Source of the DNA: Candidatus Obscuribacter sp.
Lineage (GTDB): Bacteria > Cyanobacteriota > Vampirovibrionia > Obscuribacterales > Obscuribacteraceae
Direction: 5' to 3'
Length of the DNA: 64,000 bases
NCBI GenBank assembly: GCA_016712465.1
Contig: JADJQZ010000001.1
Span: 5,022,001 to 5,086,000, forward strand
Both the position numbers and the translations under genes were made by a program. Of the stretch, positions 19,033 to 27,555 are shown piece after piece (position 1 is the stretch's first letter; each line of letters opens with the position of its first letter). The notes below the pieces were generated by a model that saw only the letters and a program-made list of their open reading frames with translations, made no database searches and was not told the origin of the DNA.

Positions 19033-20584
19033 TGTTCCTCCTTGGAAAGATTGTCGTAAGTAGCCAGCGAGTGCGGCAAAACAACTAGATCGGTAACTCT
19101 TTTGTCGTCCGGTAAATCAATCTCAATTGGCGAAAGCAGCCCCTTCTGCCTCCTCCTCCTCTCAAGTACGTTGGCAACATCTGCACAATGGCAAGCTCCA
19201 GACTTCACCACTTCCTTGATTGACTCCTCCACTTCTGCCGGACCATATAAGTCCAACAGTCTCAGCAATTTGCTCGTCAGCGAACCGATTGAATAACCCC
19301 GCTCCGCAGCCATACGGAACATCTCTCTTGCAGTTGGTGCCGAGCAAAATAGTCGATTCATGCCGCTGCCCTTCTTTGCCTTTTTCTTCTCTTCGACCAG
19401 CCTCGAAATGTGCTCGGTAGTCTCAATCTGACGCCTCTTTTCAAAGCATCGCTTGTGCTTCGCTACCTCCTTCAATCCGTCCAAGATACGCACCCAATCG
19501 CTGTCCGCATGCACCGTGAGCTGCTTCTGCACGTATTCATGAGGTACTGAATAATCGTTCATGTCATACCTGACATACGGTGCCTTGCCAACCGATACAA
19601 CCGTGCTCTCAAATACTGCATACGGATTGTCCGGCAACGGCATCAAACTCCCTTGCTCTTGCTTAAATGCCTCTGCTACAGTCATCGTTCGGTCCTCTGA
19701 ACACGGTCTGGTGCCTGCTACTTCTCGGCACCAGACTATCGCCTGATTGTTCAGGTCCTCCAGACCATCCCACTTCCGCGCAGCAAAGAACGAATGCCTG
19801 ATGTACTGTATCGCCCTCTCGACTCGCCCCTTTTGATTGCCCCTGGCGATAGCTACTGGCTTCGGGGCATATCGGTAATACGCTGCAAAGTCCAGCAGCC
19901 GCGGATTGAATCGGATGGCATCGCCACTCCTCTCCAAAACGCCGATTTCAACTGGTCGTACTTGACCTGCCTTGGCACACCTCCCCAACTGCAAAAGGCG
20001 TCTACGTGCCCCTGTAGAAAGTTCGCCGTGGACATGCCTGTGTAGAACTTCAGAAACACCTGCCGTGACCAGGACAACACAATGACGAAAGCGTACAGCT
20101 GCCGCTCGGCATTACCGATTTTCACTTTCCCGAAGCACGCCCAGTCAACCTGAGCCTCCTCTCCCTTAATCGTACTCAGCCTGAGATACGCTTCAGCTGC
20201 CGGTTTTGGTCGATGCCTGGCTAGCATGTCTCGAAAGTGGTCGATGCCTCCAGGATACCCTCTCTCTTTCACCATTGCATACAGCCGCGATCCCGTCAGT
20301 CTCGGATACTTCTGCAGCACAGAACGGATGTACGGCAAATACGGGTCAATCAACGAACGCCTGATCCTGACCCGCTCAACGCTAATTCCATTTCTGGTTA
20401 ATACCCGATCAACTACACCGTGATGAATCTGTAGCTGCCTGGCGATGGTGCCTCTTTTCCACTTCTCTGCGTAAAACAAGCGCAGGATCTCTGATTCTAC
20501 TTCTTTTGAAACGCCCACTGTTACCTCCTGTTGTTCTTCCCAGGCGACATCGCCCGATGAAGTCTTGGCGTGCGACCGCCCCAC
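19029..20584 (-). pseudogene. istA: IstA, IS21 transposase, frameshifted
   Basis: The first frame (20584 to 19853) carries the helix-turn-helix (GTIARQLQIHHGVVDRVL) and the start of the DDE catalytic core (EAQVDWACFGKV, LYAFVIVLSWSRQVFLKFY, GGVPRQVKYDQLKSA). The second frame (19994 to 19029) continues with VLERSGDAIRFNPRLLDFAA, GNQKGRVERAIQYIR (catalytic Glu region) and the C-terminal domain. The frames join at QLKSA/VLERSG near 19960, where one base appears to be missing. The true start may be a GTG near 20524, since the first ~20 codons look unlike IstA. Without the shift the length is about 500 residues, normal for IstA. Confidence 0.88.
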
Positions 20585-20956
20585 AAAGACGGCCGCAACC
20601 GCTGCAGCGAATTAACACTGCATCTTCAGCCGGCTCAAATTTTGTGATTTCCGTAGAGACCACTTCCTCGGTCTCTGGACAAACAATGTCATCCTGACAA
20701 GCCAGAAGGGAACCATGATGCGTCACTTCTTCTTTGCACCGCCTCTTGTATTCTGCCTGCCGGCGGCTGTGATTTAGCGCACCCCTAAAGCTGCGCTGGT
20801 AACGCCGCCCGGCTCAGCCTGTCCCTGTCGGCGGTTTAATTTCGCGCAATCCTGGCTGCAATATCGGTTACCCCGGTCACAGCTCCTGCAAAGCCTTACC
20901 TGTTCCCGGCATCGGGCGCAGTTGAACAGTCGAAAGGAATCTTGCTCATCGTCCAC
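20409..20956 (-). pseudogene. IS21 accessory ORF with CxxC zinc-finger motifs, frameshifted
   Basis: The first part, starting at 20956, is FNCARCREQVRLCRSCDRGN followed by RYCSQDCAKLNRR: three cysteine pairs that look like a small zinc finger. After GQAEPGG the frame runs off to a stop at 20774. The next frame continues RYQRSFRGALNHSRRQAEYK and EEVTHHGSLLACQDDI, then a second cysteine cluster (IRCSGCGRLCGAVARQDFIG). I recall similar short ORFs ahead of istA in some IS21 elements. This identification is from memory and motif pattern. One base seems lost near 20810. The role in transposition is unknown. Confidence 0.6.
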
Positions 20957-21151
20957 TCAATGAGCAAAAGGCCTGGACAGGACTCAATTCTTGTAGGAAA
21001 CTCTCTCCTTCATCGTCCAATAGATGAATCCAGGGGTTCAAGTTGCCGCTTGAACCCTTGACCTTTTTGCTAATTCCTAATTTCTCAAATCAACCCGAGA
21101 GGAACAATTGCTCGCGGTCGATATATTTCCGATATGCGTGGCGAAACGCCG

Positions 21152-21589
21152 TCAATAAATACGCGCTTCTAAAACGCCGTCAACACCTAATAGGTCATTC
21201 AAGGCGTGACCAAACTCGTGTAACGTTGCAAACCTGCTATTTATGAGTGAGCCAGGAGGAATTGGAACATCGAAGACTCTTCCACCTATTCTAAAGTCAG
21301 GTTCATTCTGCTGACCTGGCTCAGTATCAGCGCATTCGTCCGTCTCGCCACCAGCTCGCTCTCCCTCGTCATTGGGTGGAAGTAAATCAGTAAATTGAAT
21401 TTTGTTGTAGCCAGCCTTCTGTAATATCTGTCCGATTATTGGATTGAATCTCGCCAAGTCATCTATTGCGCTTCTCACGCCATAGGCAGCATTATCCTGG
21501 CTTATTCTGCCAGCAGAGCCAGGCGCATACCTGCCAAGAGGCTCCAAAATGAACTTAGGATAATAACCTTTGTTAGAGTTGTTTGACAT
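21152..21589 (-). pseudogene. RTX exoprotein, N-terminal part with HEFGH zincin motif
   Basis: This is the 5' end of the giant gene. The ATG at 21589 lies 13 bases after the stop of the upstream WG-repeat gene. Residues 124-128 are HEFGH within FATLHEFGHALNDLLG, a zinc-metallopeptidase signature. After residue 135 the frame enters the IS21 end and stops 10 codons later at 21152. Without the IS, DLLG continues directly as GEIFSTRNYTDTVEF of the middle part. There is no classical signal peptide, as expected for type I secretion. The spacing resembles anthrax lethal-factor-like zincins (HExxHA...LLG), but that is an inference. Confidence 0.82.
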
Positions 21590-21601
21590 GTGGGCTCTCC
21601 G

Positions 21602-23053
21602 CTACTTAAGTTGATTCTCAAGCCTATTTGGATAATACCTAACTAGAGCTTTTCCCATTTTGAAAGGAAATCCCATAGTTATTACTTCTGGACCTGGTCC
21701 AATCCATTTTCCAAGCCTATTGATATAGCCTTTACCAGAACTCCAGAATTTGCCATCCCAGTAAGAGCGCTCTGGAATTAGACAAATGCCGTCATGAAAT
21801 AAAACGAAGTCCGGGTTAAACTCTGGATTTGACGGGTCTGAACCACCCAAAACAGGAGAAATTCGAAACACTCCATGGCTATCTATAAAGCCAATTTTGG
21901 CTTGCTTTTCAGGCTTGGATGGATAAGTTCTTACGGCCGCCAAGCCTTCCGAGAAGGTACCAGCAAATGCAAACTTTGCTGGCACGGCTACCCTTCCATC
22001 TGTTGAGAGAAACCCATAGAGTTTACTTCCAGCTGCTTGAAATGGTGCCAAGCCATTGCTAAATCTTCCAATGTATTTATAAACGGGTTGCACCGCTATT
22101 CTCCTGCCGGAGAATACTCCTACGAGATCTTTATCATACAAAAGCCTTGTAGAATCTATCAGTGGTCCAATACGGCTAAATTTGGGTTCAACTACCCATT
22201 GTCCGGCTCTATCGATGAGTCCCCACAAAACCTCTTGATTCTGGCGTACAGAAACAGCGGCATATTCGCCCTCAAAAGATTGGCCAGAGTAGAACTCTTT
22301 ATCAAGTTGTTTGCCAGACCTGTCTATAAAAGTCACAGAGTTGTGATTTTGTCCATTTCCTACTGGACTGACCAGCGCAAAGCCATTTTGAAATGGTTTT
22401 GCGAATTTAAATTTAGGAGATACTATCCAATGGCCAGAAGTATCTAGGTACCCCCATAGACCATTCATACGGGCAGCAAGTCGTCCATCTGAAATCCCTT
22501 CTTGAAACTGACAATCGACCATTTTGGAGTTAGGAAGAAACTTTCCGTCCAGCCCTATAAATCCAACTAATTTTCCTATTCTCACGGCAGCCACGCCATC
22601 ACTGAATGGACTTACCTGATCAAACTTTGCAGGCAGGACATATCCCGATTCCGTGCAGAACGAAAATTTATAGTCAAATTGAGCATTGCTAAGGTATTTG
22701 ATTGGTATGCGGTACTCAGTCATTACATTTACAATTTCTACATCGGCTCCCTCCGGAATAATCTTTCCTCTGGGAGTTATCAACTTACGCAAGTTGGAGT
22801 TCTTAATTCTGGCTGCAATACATCCATCTTTTTCATCTATGCCGATCAATCGACTGACAGGGACTGGCTTAATTTTGCCAGTGACATCCATCAACCCCCA
22901 TTGGTCATGTCGCCGTTGGCACTGCTGTACATGCAATTCTCTGAGTTCAAATGTCTGTCCGACTCGACTACCTTCATCTTGCCAAAGCGAGGTTTCAGCT
23001 AAGCACGTAGCAACCGATAGGCCCAACGCTGCAAGAAGTACCAAAGTTTTCAT
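21602..23053 (-). CDS. Exported WG-repeat protein, upstream paralog
   Basis: Starts at the ATG at 23053 (the codon before it is TTG) with a signal peptide (KTLVLLAALGLSVATCLAET). About 460 residues of WG repeats follow, including DQWGLMDVTGKIKPVPVSRL, GLWGYLDTSGHWIVSPKF, LWGLIDRAGQWVVEPKF and KLYGFLSTDGRVAVPAKF. It is collinear over its length with the gene at 8540-10096, from GQT-EL near the N-terminus to KALVRYYPN at the C-terminus, so the two arose by duplication. It is the first gene of the WG-RTX-WG array. About 270 bases upstream, up to 23326, hold no gene on this strand and presumably the promoter. Ligand unknown. Confidence 0.82.
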   Translation of the reverse strand: MKTLVLLAALGLSVATCLAETSLWQDEGSRVGQTFELRELHVQQCQRRHDQWGLMDVTGKIKPVPVSRLIGIDEKDGCIAARIKNSNLRKLITPRGKIIPEGADVEIVNVMTEYRIPIKYLSNAQFDYKFSFCTESGYVLPAKFDQVSPFSDGVAAVRIGKLVGFIGLDGKFLPNSKMVDCQFQEGISDGRLAARMNGLWGYLDTSGHWIVSPKFKFAKPFQNGFALVSPVGNGQNHNSVTFIDRSGKQLDKEFYSGQSFEGEYAAVSVRQNQEVLWGLIDRAGQWVVEPKFSRIGPLIDSTRLLYDKDLVGVFSGRRIAVQPVYKYIGRFSNGLAPFQAAGSKLYGFLSTDGRVAVPAKFAFAGTFSEGLAAVRTYPSKPEKQAKIGFIDSHGVFRISPVLGGSDPSNPEFNPDFVLFHDGICLIPERSYWDGKFWSSGKGYINRLGKWIGPGPEVITMGFPFKMGKALVRYYPNRLENQLK

Positions 23054-23140
23054 CAACCAACCCCTGCAAGAAGCCTTTAATTTACCTTTCTAACACGGAA
23101 ATAGTGACGGCTACAAGTATTATGGAATACCTGTTTTTGA

Positions 23141-23390
23141 AGGATAAGCACCGGTCAGGATTTCACCCCAAAATGTTATCTGGATTACAGTTCATAGCTA
23201 GTGGCAGCGGCCTTTCCACAAGCACACCCTATTGATGTCAAAAGCTTAGTCCACCAGTGGGTTCTAATGCTCCAGCAGCATTTTCAAGTGGTACAATAGT
23301 GGTCTGGAATTTGGTGGTAGTCACCCATGAACGCTAACTCTCCATCTCGCTTTACCGTTTTTGTCGATGACAACTTTCACTACCAAGACG
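23141..23390 (+). repeat. Duplicated segment, copy A (upstream region and start of small gene)
   Basis: This matches 28585-28814 with scattered differences and short indels. Shared landmarks are AATGTTATCTGGATTACAG, GCGGCCTTTCC..AAGCACACCCTATT and AAGTGGTACAATAGTGGTCT, then the first ~22 codons of the small gene. Copy A leads into the gene. Copy B ends at the same codons and is fused to unrelated sequence. Confidence 0.8.
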
Positions 23391-23728
23391 AAGAGGAGCG
23401 GTATATTTTTGGCGAGTTCGAGAGCTATCAAGAGGCTCTATGCGCCTGCCGGAAAATAGTCGATGAATCCTTGAACCGGCGGAGCATTTTTTGTTCTGTA
23501 AATTCAGTCCCGGAGCGGTTTAATCTTTCTGGTGTCATATAGCTCGAAGACCTGATTTTGAATATACCACAAAAAAGACAATTAACAGGTGAAGATTTTC
23601 GAGTACAAAGCAGGACTCTGCGGTACTGCCAGTAGTATCATCCGCTGATCCTGTACTTGATAGATTGGATGAAACAGCCGCGCCAGGTCCTGGCGCCACG
23701 GCATTGTCCCCGACGTTTGTATGTGATT

Positions 23729-23775
23729 GCGAACGAGACAGCCCACCTTTTGGGGAGGTGAGCTATCTCGTTCGC
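23729..23775. terminator. Long hairpin in the IS256 non-coding end (copy 2)
   Basis: The same inverted repeat as at 14394-14440, at the same offset from the element's left end. It is therefore a fixed part of this IS rather than host sequence. Confidence 0.45.
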
Positions 23776-23918
23776 TCAGGGCGCTCTATTACGCATGAGC
23801 TGCCACTGCCAAATAGATGTGTCGCTCTATTCTACCGGTTGGGACGGCGTGTTAGCGAAACTTAGGTAGCATTTGTCAGTCTGCCAGTCCTCGGAGATCT
23901 CCATCACAACCGCAGTTA

Positions 23919-25010
23919 CTAGTCGCAGGCATGAGCCGAGTTTGGGAAGATCGATACAACCCGTGTGCGCCGCTTAATCTCCTTGTTCAGGCGCTCGACA
24001 CCATTAGTAGTTCGAGTCCGAATTCGATGTTTGGCTGGCAATTTGAAGACCGTAAGACCTTCCGGTATATTTTCCGCCATCCAATTTGATAGGCGTGGGG
24101 CTGTCTTCTCATAGCTTGCTACGGTCTTGCTCAAAAGCCTTTCCGCTTCCTTCCCATCCGGCGCATTGAATATGTTACGTATGTCCGCTGCGACCTGAAG
24201 CTTCATTTCCTGCTTTGGCACGTGCTTTTGCGCATTCTGCTGGAGATGGTACTGGCATCTCTGCCATGGAACAGCCGGAAATACTGCTTTGCGAGCCGCT
24301 TTTAGTCCCGCATGATCATCACTGATGAACATTTGGACTCCGTGTAAGCCTCTGTGCTGGAGAGAATGCAAGAACTTTCTCCAATGAATCTCCGCTTCAG
24401 AGAGCTCAACCGACACTCCCAAGACCTCGCGCTTCCCGCTCTCGGATACCCCGACTGCAACAAGAACTGCCTGATCTATGACAACACCTCCCTCTCTCAC
24501 GTTCTCGTAGCGTGCATCTAGGTATACATAGCGGAAGCGATCGAGGCGCTCTCTCCACGAGGAGAATAGCTCATCAAGCTGGGATGTCGCCTTGCTGACA
24601 GAAGCCGAACTGACTTCAAAGCCGCACAGCTCCTGGGTTATCGACATCACTTTGCGCGTTGATACGCCCTGTAGATACATCTCCGCTATAGCCAATGTAA
24701 GTGCTTTCTCGGAGCGCTGACCCTTCTCTAGGCAGTTAGGATAGAATTTCCCGTCCCTTGTCTGCGGGACCGCTAGCGGTATCTCACCTACTCTTGTCTT
24801 AATCGTCTTTGGCTTAAACCCGTTGGCATGTGTGGTTCTTGCCTCTGTTCGTTCGTAGGGCCCGGCACCTAAATGCTTCTCTCGCTCAGCTAACATGGCC
24901 GCATTTAGCAAAATCTGAATGGCATCTCCTATGCGCTCCAGACCGCCCTCTGACAGTATTTCCAGGATATTCCCTTGGATGTATTTTGTGCTATCATCTT
25001 GTAAGACCAT
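23919..25010 (-). CDS. IS256-family (mutator) transposase, C-terminally shortened
   Basis: A single 363-residue frame with the mutator-type N-terminal region (GARTTHANGF-like segment at TTHANGFKPKTIKTRVGEI) and the DDE core (FRYVYLDARYENVREGG, FISDDHAGLKAARKAVF, NGVERLNKEIKRRTRVV). It is about 35 residues shorter than expected. After IFPNSAHACD it stops, but a -1 frame continues SCLRLVTAVVMEISEDWQTD, the usual IS256 ending, to a stop at 23827. Since copy 1 shares the same shift, it predates the last transposition. The protein may be active without the tail, the tail may be made by -1 frameshifting, or another copy may act in trans. Confidence 0.85.
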   Translation of the reverse strand: MVLQDDSTKYIQGNILEILSEGGLERIGDAIQILLNAAMLAEREKHLGAGPYERTEARTTHANGFKPKTIKTRVGEIPLAVPQTRDGKFYPNCLEKGQRSEKALTLAIAEMYLQGVSTRKVMSITQELCGFEVSSASVSKATSQLDELFSSWRERLDRFRYVYLDARYENVREGGVVIDQAVLVAVGVSESGKREVLGVSVELSEAEIHWRKFLHSLQHRGLHGVQMFISDDHAGLKAARKAVFPAVPWQRCQYHLQQNAQKHVPKQEMKLQVAADIRNIFNAPDGKEAERLLSKTVASYEKTAPRLSNWMAENIPEGLTVFKLPAKHRIRTRTTNGVERLNKEIKRRTRVVSIFPNSAHACD

Positions 25011-25461
25011 CGGTTGTCCTTCTTTCTTGCAATTGAAAGATTAACCGAGGTCTCCCCCTTTTGACCGCTTTTACAGAAAGTTTCTTGCACCGACCTTGAA
25101 CCATCTCCTATCCGAAAAGCCAGACTGTACTGAAGCGCAACTCTACGACCGCTACACTTCTTTCGGCAATGACCCTTTCATCCGCCCTCAACCAAACAAC
25201 ACCCCGGCCTTTTCCGCCTGGCACTACGCAAAAGAACGCTGCCAAGTAATCTTCAAAGGTTGAACAATGAACAACAAACTGCCAAACCCAAATCTTGAAT
25301 ACTCCGAAGCCCTTTCTCTTGACCTTGAGGAAGCGGCGCTGGCCTTCACGCACTTCGGTTTTATATCTCCGGCAAAAGACCTGGCGGCATCAGCGAGAAC
25401 ACCAGGAGTCTTGAAAGCTAGCTCGATAGCTTTATCAACCGCCGCCTTGGCTACGACAAAG

Positions 25462-25578
25462 GTACTGCCCGTTTTCATCCGCTTCGACCGTGACATAGAC
25501 CGAGTAACAGAACGGCCTTGAGGCTTCATGAGCCATCTCTTGCAACTTCTCTTTTATCTCTGCGCTCGCTTCCAGCAT
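25462..25578 (-). pseudogene. 5' fragment of a zinc-ribbon gene
   Basis: An ATG at 25578 preceded by GGAGGTG opens a frame reading MLEASAEIKEKLQEMAHEAS and then RPFCYSVYVTVEADENGQY. At 25462 the similarity to 28950-29178 ends. That locus reads on as RCPKCGSDDLMREVEGVGVE. Here the frame hits a stop a few codons later (LCRSQGGG). So this is a start-containing fragment whose 3' half has been replaced. The rest of 25264-25915 holds no gene I can support. A 84-codon frame at 25267-25521 is open but unrecognised. Confidence 0.6.
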
Positions 25579-25650
25579 AGGCACCTCCAGTATTTTTAGT
25601 GCGTCGCCGCACCCCCATGCCGCACATGCGCCATTGCGAAGACCAGGGTC

Positions 25651-25764
25651 CCAGAGTCAAGACCGCCGAAGGCGCCATTAGGCTCGATCTTGACTCTGGG
25701 GGTCTGAAGTTACGCTTTCTTTCGGGCTACTTGAGGAAGGCAGACGCCTAACTCAAGTAGCCCG
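25651..25764. other. Two successive long hairpins in an intergenic region
   Basis: Hairpin 1 has arms CCAGAGTCAAGA (25651-25662) and TCTTGACTCTGG (25688-25699). Hairpin 2 has 13-bp arms CGGGCTACTTGAG (25723-25735) and CTCAAGTAGCCCG (25752-25764), followed by CTTTGACTTTTCC. The second could terminate plus-strand transcription. The pair could also be a structured RNA. No coding frame explains them. Confidence 0.5.
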
Positions 25765-25915
25765 CTTTGACTTTTCCCTTGCTCGATTCTTCCCGTGGCA
25801 CTCTCTCCACCGCTTTGCTTATGTATTTCGCGGTAAGGTTAAACTTGTAAGCCACAGGAATTTGTTGCCAAAGTGCTTGGTCCAAATACTGGAGCGGTCT
25901 ATCCGGAGTAGAGAA

Positions 25916-27004
25916 ATGATCGACTTTATCTTAAATTTTCCACGGGAATTAGCGCACGATCTAAATGTGGCTATTTGCGTACTGGTTTTGATCATTTTGA
26001 TACTCCTCCTTTTTCCCCTTTTGCCTGCGGAAAAGCACTACTCCGAGCTATCTTCGCCTAGCAGTAAGGCTAAGCCTCTTCGTACACTAGTGGCTTGCCT
26101 GTCTGCGTGGTTGATTGACGCAAGTTTTTTTGCCTTGCCGGCAATGGCAATTACTGGAAGTTTTTTCCTATTGGGGCGAGATTTTTGTATGGACCCACGG
26201 GTCACCTATCCTGACCTTAGAGACGATTTGACAGGTACTCCCAGTAATATTATTTTGAAGTGTTTTCTTGCTGCGCTGAACCCCTTCTGGTTTTGCTGCT
26301 GGCAGGCATGGAACATTAGTCATCCACAACAAGCACCAGCAATAGATCCTTACACCAACATTTATGGTCAAATTTTTCTGGTCCTGATTGAAGTGTTTTT
26401 TCCACTGGCCCTGTTTTGCACGTACAAGTGTTTCTGCGCTGCTAAGTATGATGGTTCTATTGGTACCATCATTATTGAACATGAGAACGAAAGCTCGCAC
26501 AGTTCAGTAGCAAGGAATCCTCTGTCGCTGCAGAATATTATTTCTTCCATGCTTTTGGGCGTGCCTAACTATTTGAGGACCCTGCGGGGAGTTGCAGGTT
26601 CCAGCAGTGGGGAACGGGTCTGTTTTCAAACCAGTATCAGTAAAGGCAAGAGAAATCGATGGTTTGTAGCGAGTACGCTTTCCCTAATTATTGTTGCGAT
26701 AAGCCAAGTATTCACTTACTTAGAACAAATTCGCAGGGTCCATAGCCAGACCAGCTTAGCAATAATAAGGTTTTCCAATAGCAATGCATCAGATATGGAC
26801 CGCTGTACTAGTTCACTATATCTGGTGAGTTCTCTTAGGTACTCATATGCGAAAGAGTACAAAGCAAGAAGCTTGAATCTGTTAGAACAAGCCGTCAGTA
26901 AACTGCCAGACAACAGGTCGGTTTTAAAAGAAATTGAGTACGAGAAAAACTTTGTCGATGCCGGAAGCCCATTTGGATACATAAGTAAATTCTACTTTGA
27001 GTAA
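25916..27004 (+). CDS. Multi-pass membrane protein, RDD-like
   Basis: The frame is open from 25862, but the ATG at 25916 gives a start just before the first membrane segment (VLVLIILILLLFPLLP). A second hydrophobic block (LRTLVACLSAWLIDASFFAL) carries Arg and Asp in positions reminiscent of RDD proteins. Another segment lies at IFLVLIEVFFPLALFCTY and one near WFVASTLSLIIVAISQVF, after a cytoplasmic loop. The C-terminal ~90 residues are soluble. The RDD link is tentative: the region between the membrane blocks lacks the usual GQ(R/T)xxG motif. It is followed directly by a phosphatase-gene fragment, so this 3' end may also have been rearranged. Confidence 0.5.
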   Translation: MIDFILNFPRELAHDLNVAICVLVLIILILLLFPLLPAEKHYSELSSPSSKAKPLRTLVACLSAWLIDASFFALPAMAITGSFFLLGRDFCMDPRVTYPDLRDDLTGTPSNIILKCFLAALNPFWFCCWQAWNISHPQQAPAIDPYTNIYGQIFLVLIEVFFPLALFCTYKCFCAAKYDGSIGTIIIEHENESSHSSVARNPLSLQNIISSMLLGVPNYLRTLRGVAGSSSGERVCFQTSISKGKRNRWFVASTLSLIIVAISQVFTYLEQIRRVHSQTSLAIIRFSNSNASDMDRCTSSLYLVSSLRYSYAKEYKARSLNLLEQAVSKLPDNRSVLKEIEYEKNFVDAGSPFGYISKFYFE

Positions 27005-27023
27005 GCATGGACCAAGCTTGGGC

Positions 27024-27146
27024 TGCATCTGGCGCGCGAGCGAAGACGGCTTTACTTACGACCAGGCTTACAAAGAAATGCGGCGCTACTACTTCGGTCC
27101 TCAGTTCAAACAACTATCCGGTGCCGTCAAGGCCAGGGCAAAGTAA
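27024..27146 (+). pseudogene. 3' fragment of the CX5R phosphatase gene
   Basis: The 123 bases match 6069-6191 with only about a dozen differences. The frame reads DGFTYDQAYKEMRRYYFGPQ and ends LSGAVKARAK with a stop at the same place as the intact gene. The catalytic Cys and everything upstream are missing, so this is a duplicated gene end. Confidence 0.85.
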
Positions 27147-27362
27147 ATCTGTCAGGCGCGATTTAGGCACACTGAAAGCGAAGCTGTCACTACCGGTTTT
27201 CAGGGAGAGCCATATGGTCTTGCCAGCCCGGCCGCGTTCCTTAATATCGTATTTGAATTCGGTGGCAATTTCATTGCACCAGCTGCCAGACAAGACGTTG
27301 CAAGCAACAAGAAAGAGCAAAAGGGAACAGAAATTGAATCGTGCTTCCTCTAGAGCCTCCAT
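27147..27362 (-). pseudogene. Truncated exported protein of unknown family
   Basis: An ATG at 27362 opens a frame with a hydrophobic signal (FNFCSLLLFLVACNVLSG), then WCNEIATEFKYDIKERGRAG and SFAFSVPKSRLTDLLC. From 27146 down the frame is antisense to the phosphatase fragment, so the original C-terminus has been lost at that junction. No family recognised. The frame is also open further upstream, to 27500, with less convincing sequence. Confidence 0.4.
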
Positions 27363-27555
27363 GAATTCAACCGCCGGTAAAAGATTAGAGTCGAGGATGT
27401 TATCAGCCACCTGGGCAAGCCCCAAGATTGCTTCGCACCTAGCTATCACCCGGCCCATGGATTTACTCAGAAGACTATCCTTCAATGGAACTGCTATCAT
27501 GAGCGCTCATTGCTTGTTTACTTTGAAAACGCTATGTTGAAAGGACCAGTCTGTA

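Larger units (their letters stand above)
17951..21185 (-). mobile_element. IS21-family insertion sequence (3235 bp)
   Basis: The element is flanked by an exact 8-bp direct repeat CCTAATAG at 17943-17950 and 21186-21193. Its ends are inverted repeats starting TGTTGACGGCG. The right end also has an internal TTGACGGCG repeat about 30 bases in, as multiple terminal repeats are usual in IS21. It encodes, on the minus strand, a small zinc-finger ORF, istA and istB with an ATGA stop/start overlap. All three genes carry a frameshift, so the copy looks inactive. It is inserted in the RTX gene 33 bases past the HEFGH codons. Confidence 0.92.
23478..25094 (-). mobile_element. IS256-family insertion sequence, copy 2 (1617 bp)
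   Basis: An exact 8-bp target duplication CTTGAACC occurs at 23470-23477 and 25095-25102. The sequence is almost identical to copy 1. I see a 2-bp indel in the transposase and a single G/C change near the transposase stop codon. Near-identity of the two copies implies recent transposition. It splits the small conserved gene at 23327-25263. Confidence 0.92.
23327..25263 (+). pseudogene. Small conserved protein split by IS256-type element
   Basis: The frame begins MNANSPSRFTVFVDDNFHYQ and continues with EEERYIFGEFESYQEALCAC up to 23477, where the IS begins. Joining 23477 to 25103 (IS plus one 8-bp duplication removed) gives 312 bases, or 103 codons and a stop. It reads on as DESLNHLLSEKPDCTEAQLY, then RYTSFGNDPFIRP and FSAWHYAKERCQVIFKG. 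I recall this as a recurrent bacterial hypothetical family (VDDNFHYxDExERY ... FSAWxYAxERC) of unknown function. The gene was intact before the insertion. Its own 5' region is duplicated, frameshifted, at 28752. Confidence 0.8.

Noticed and set aside
25224..25529. Minus-strand 101-codon frame in the scar region
   Set aside because: It crosses the junction between the small gene end and the zinc-ribbon fragment, so it is a chimeric chance frame.
25746..25845. GCCTAAC ... GTTAAAC spacing like an integron attC site
   Set aside because: The inner boxes and overall palindrome are lacking, no integrase is present, and the GCCTAAC lies in a hairpin loop explained otherwise.
27007..27540. Plus-strand 177-codon frame
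   Set aside because: It runs across the phosphatase fragment in the wrong frame and into sequence antisense to another remnant.
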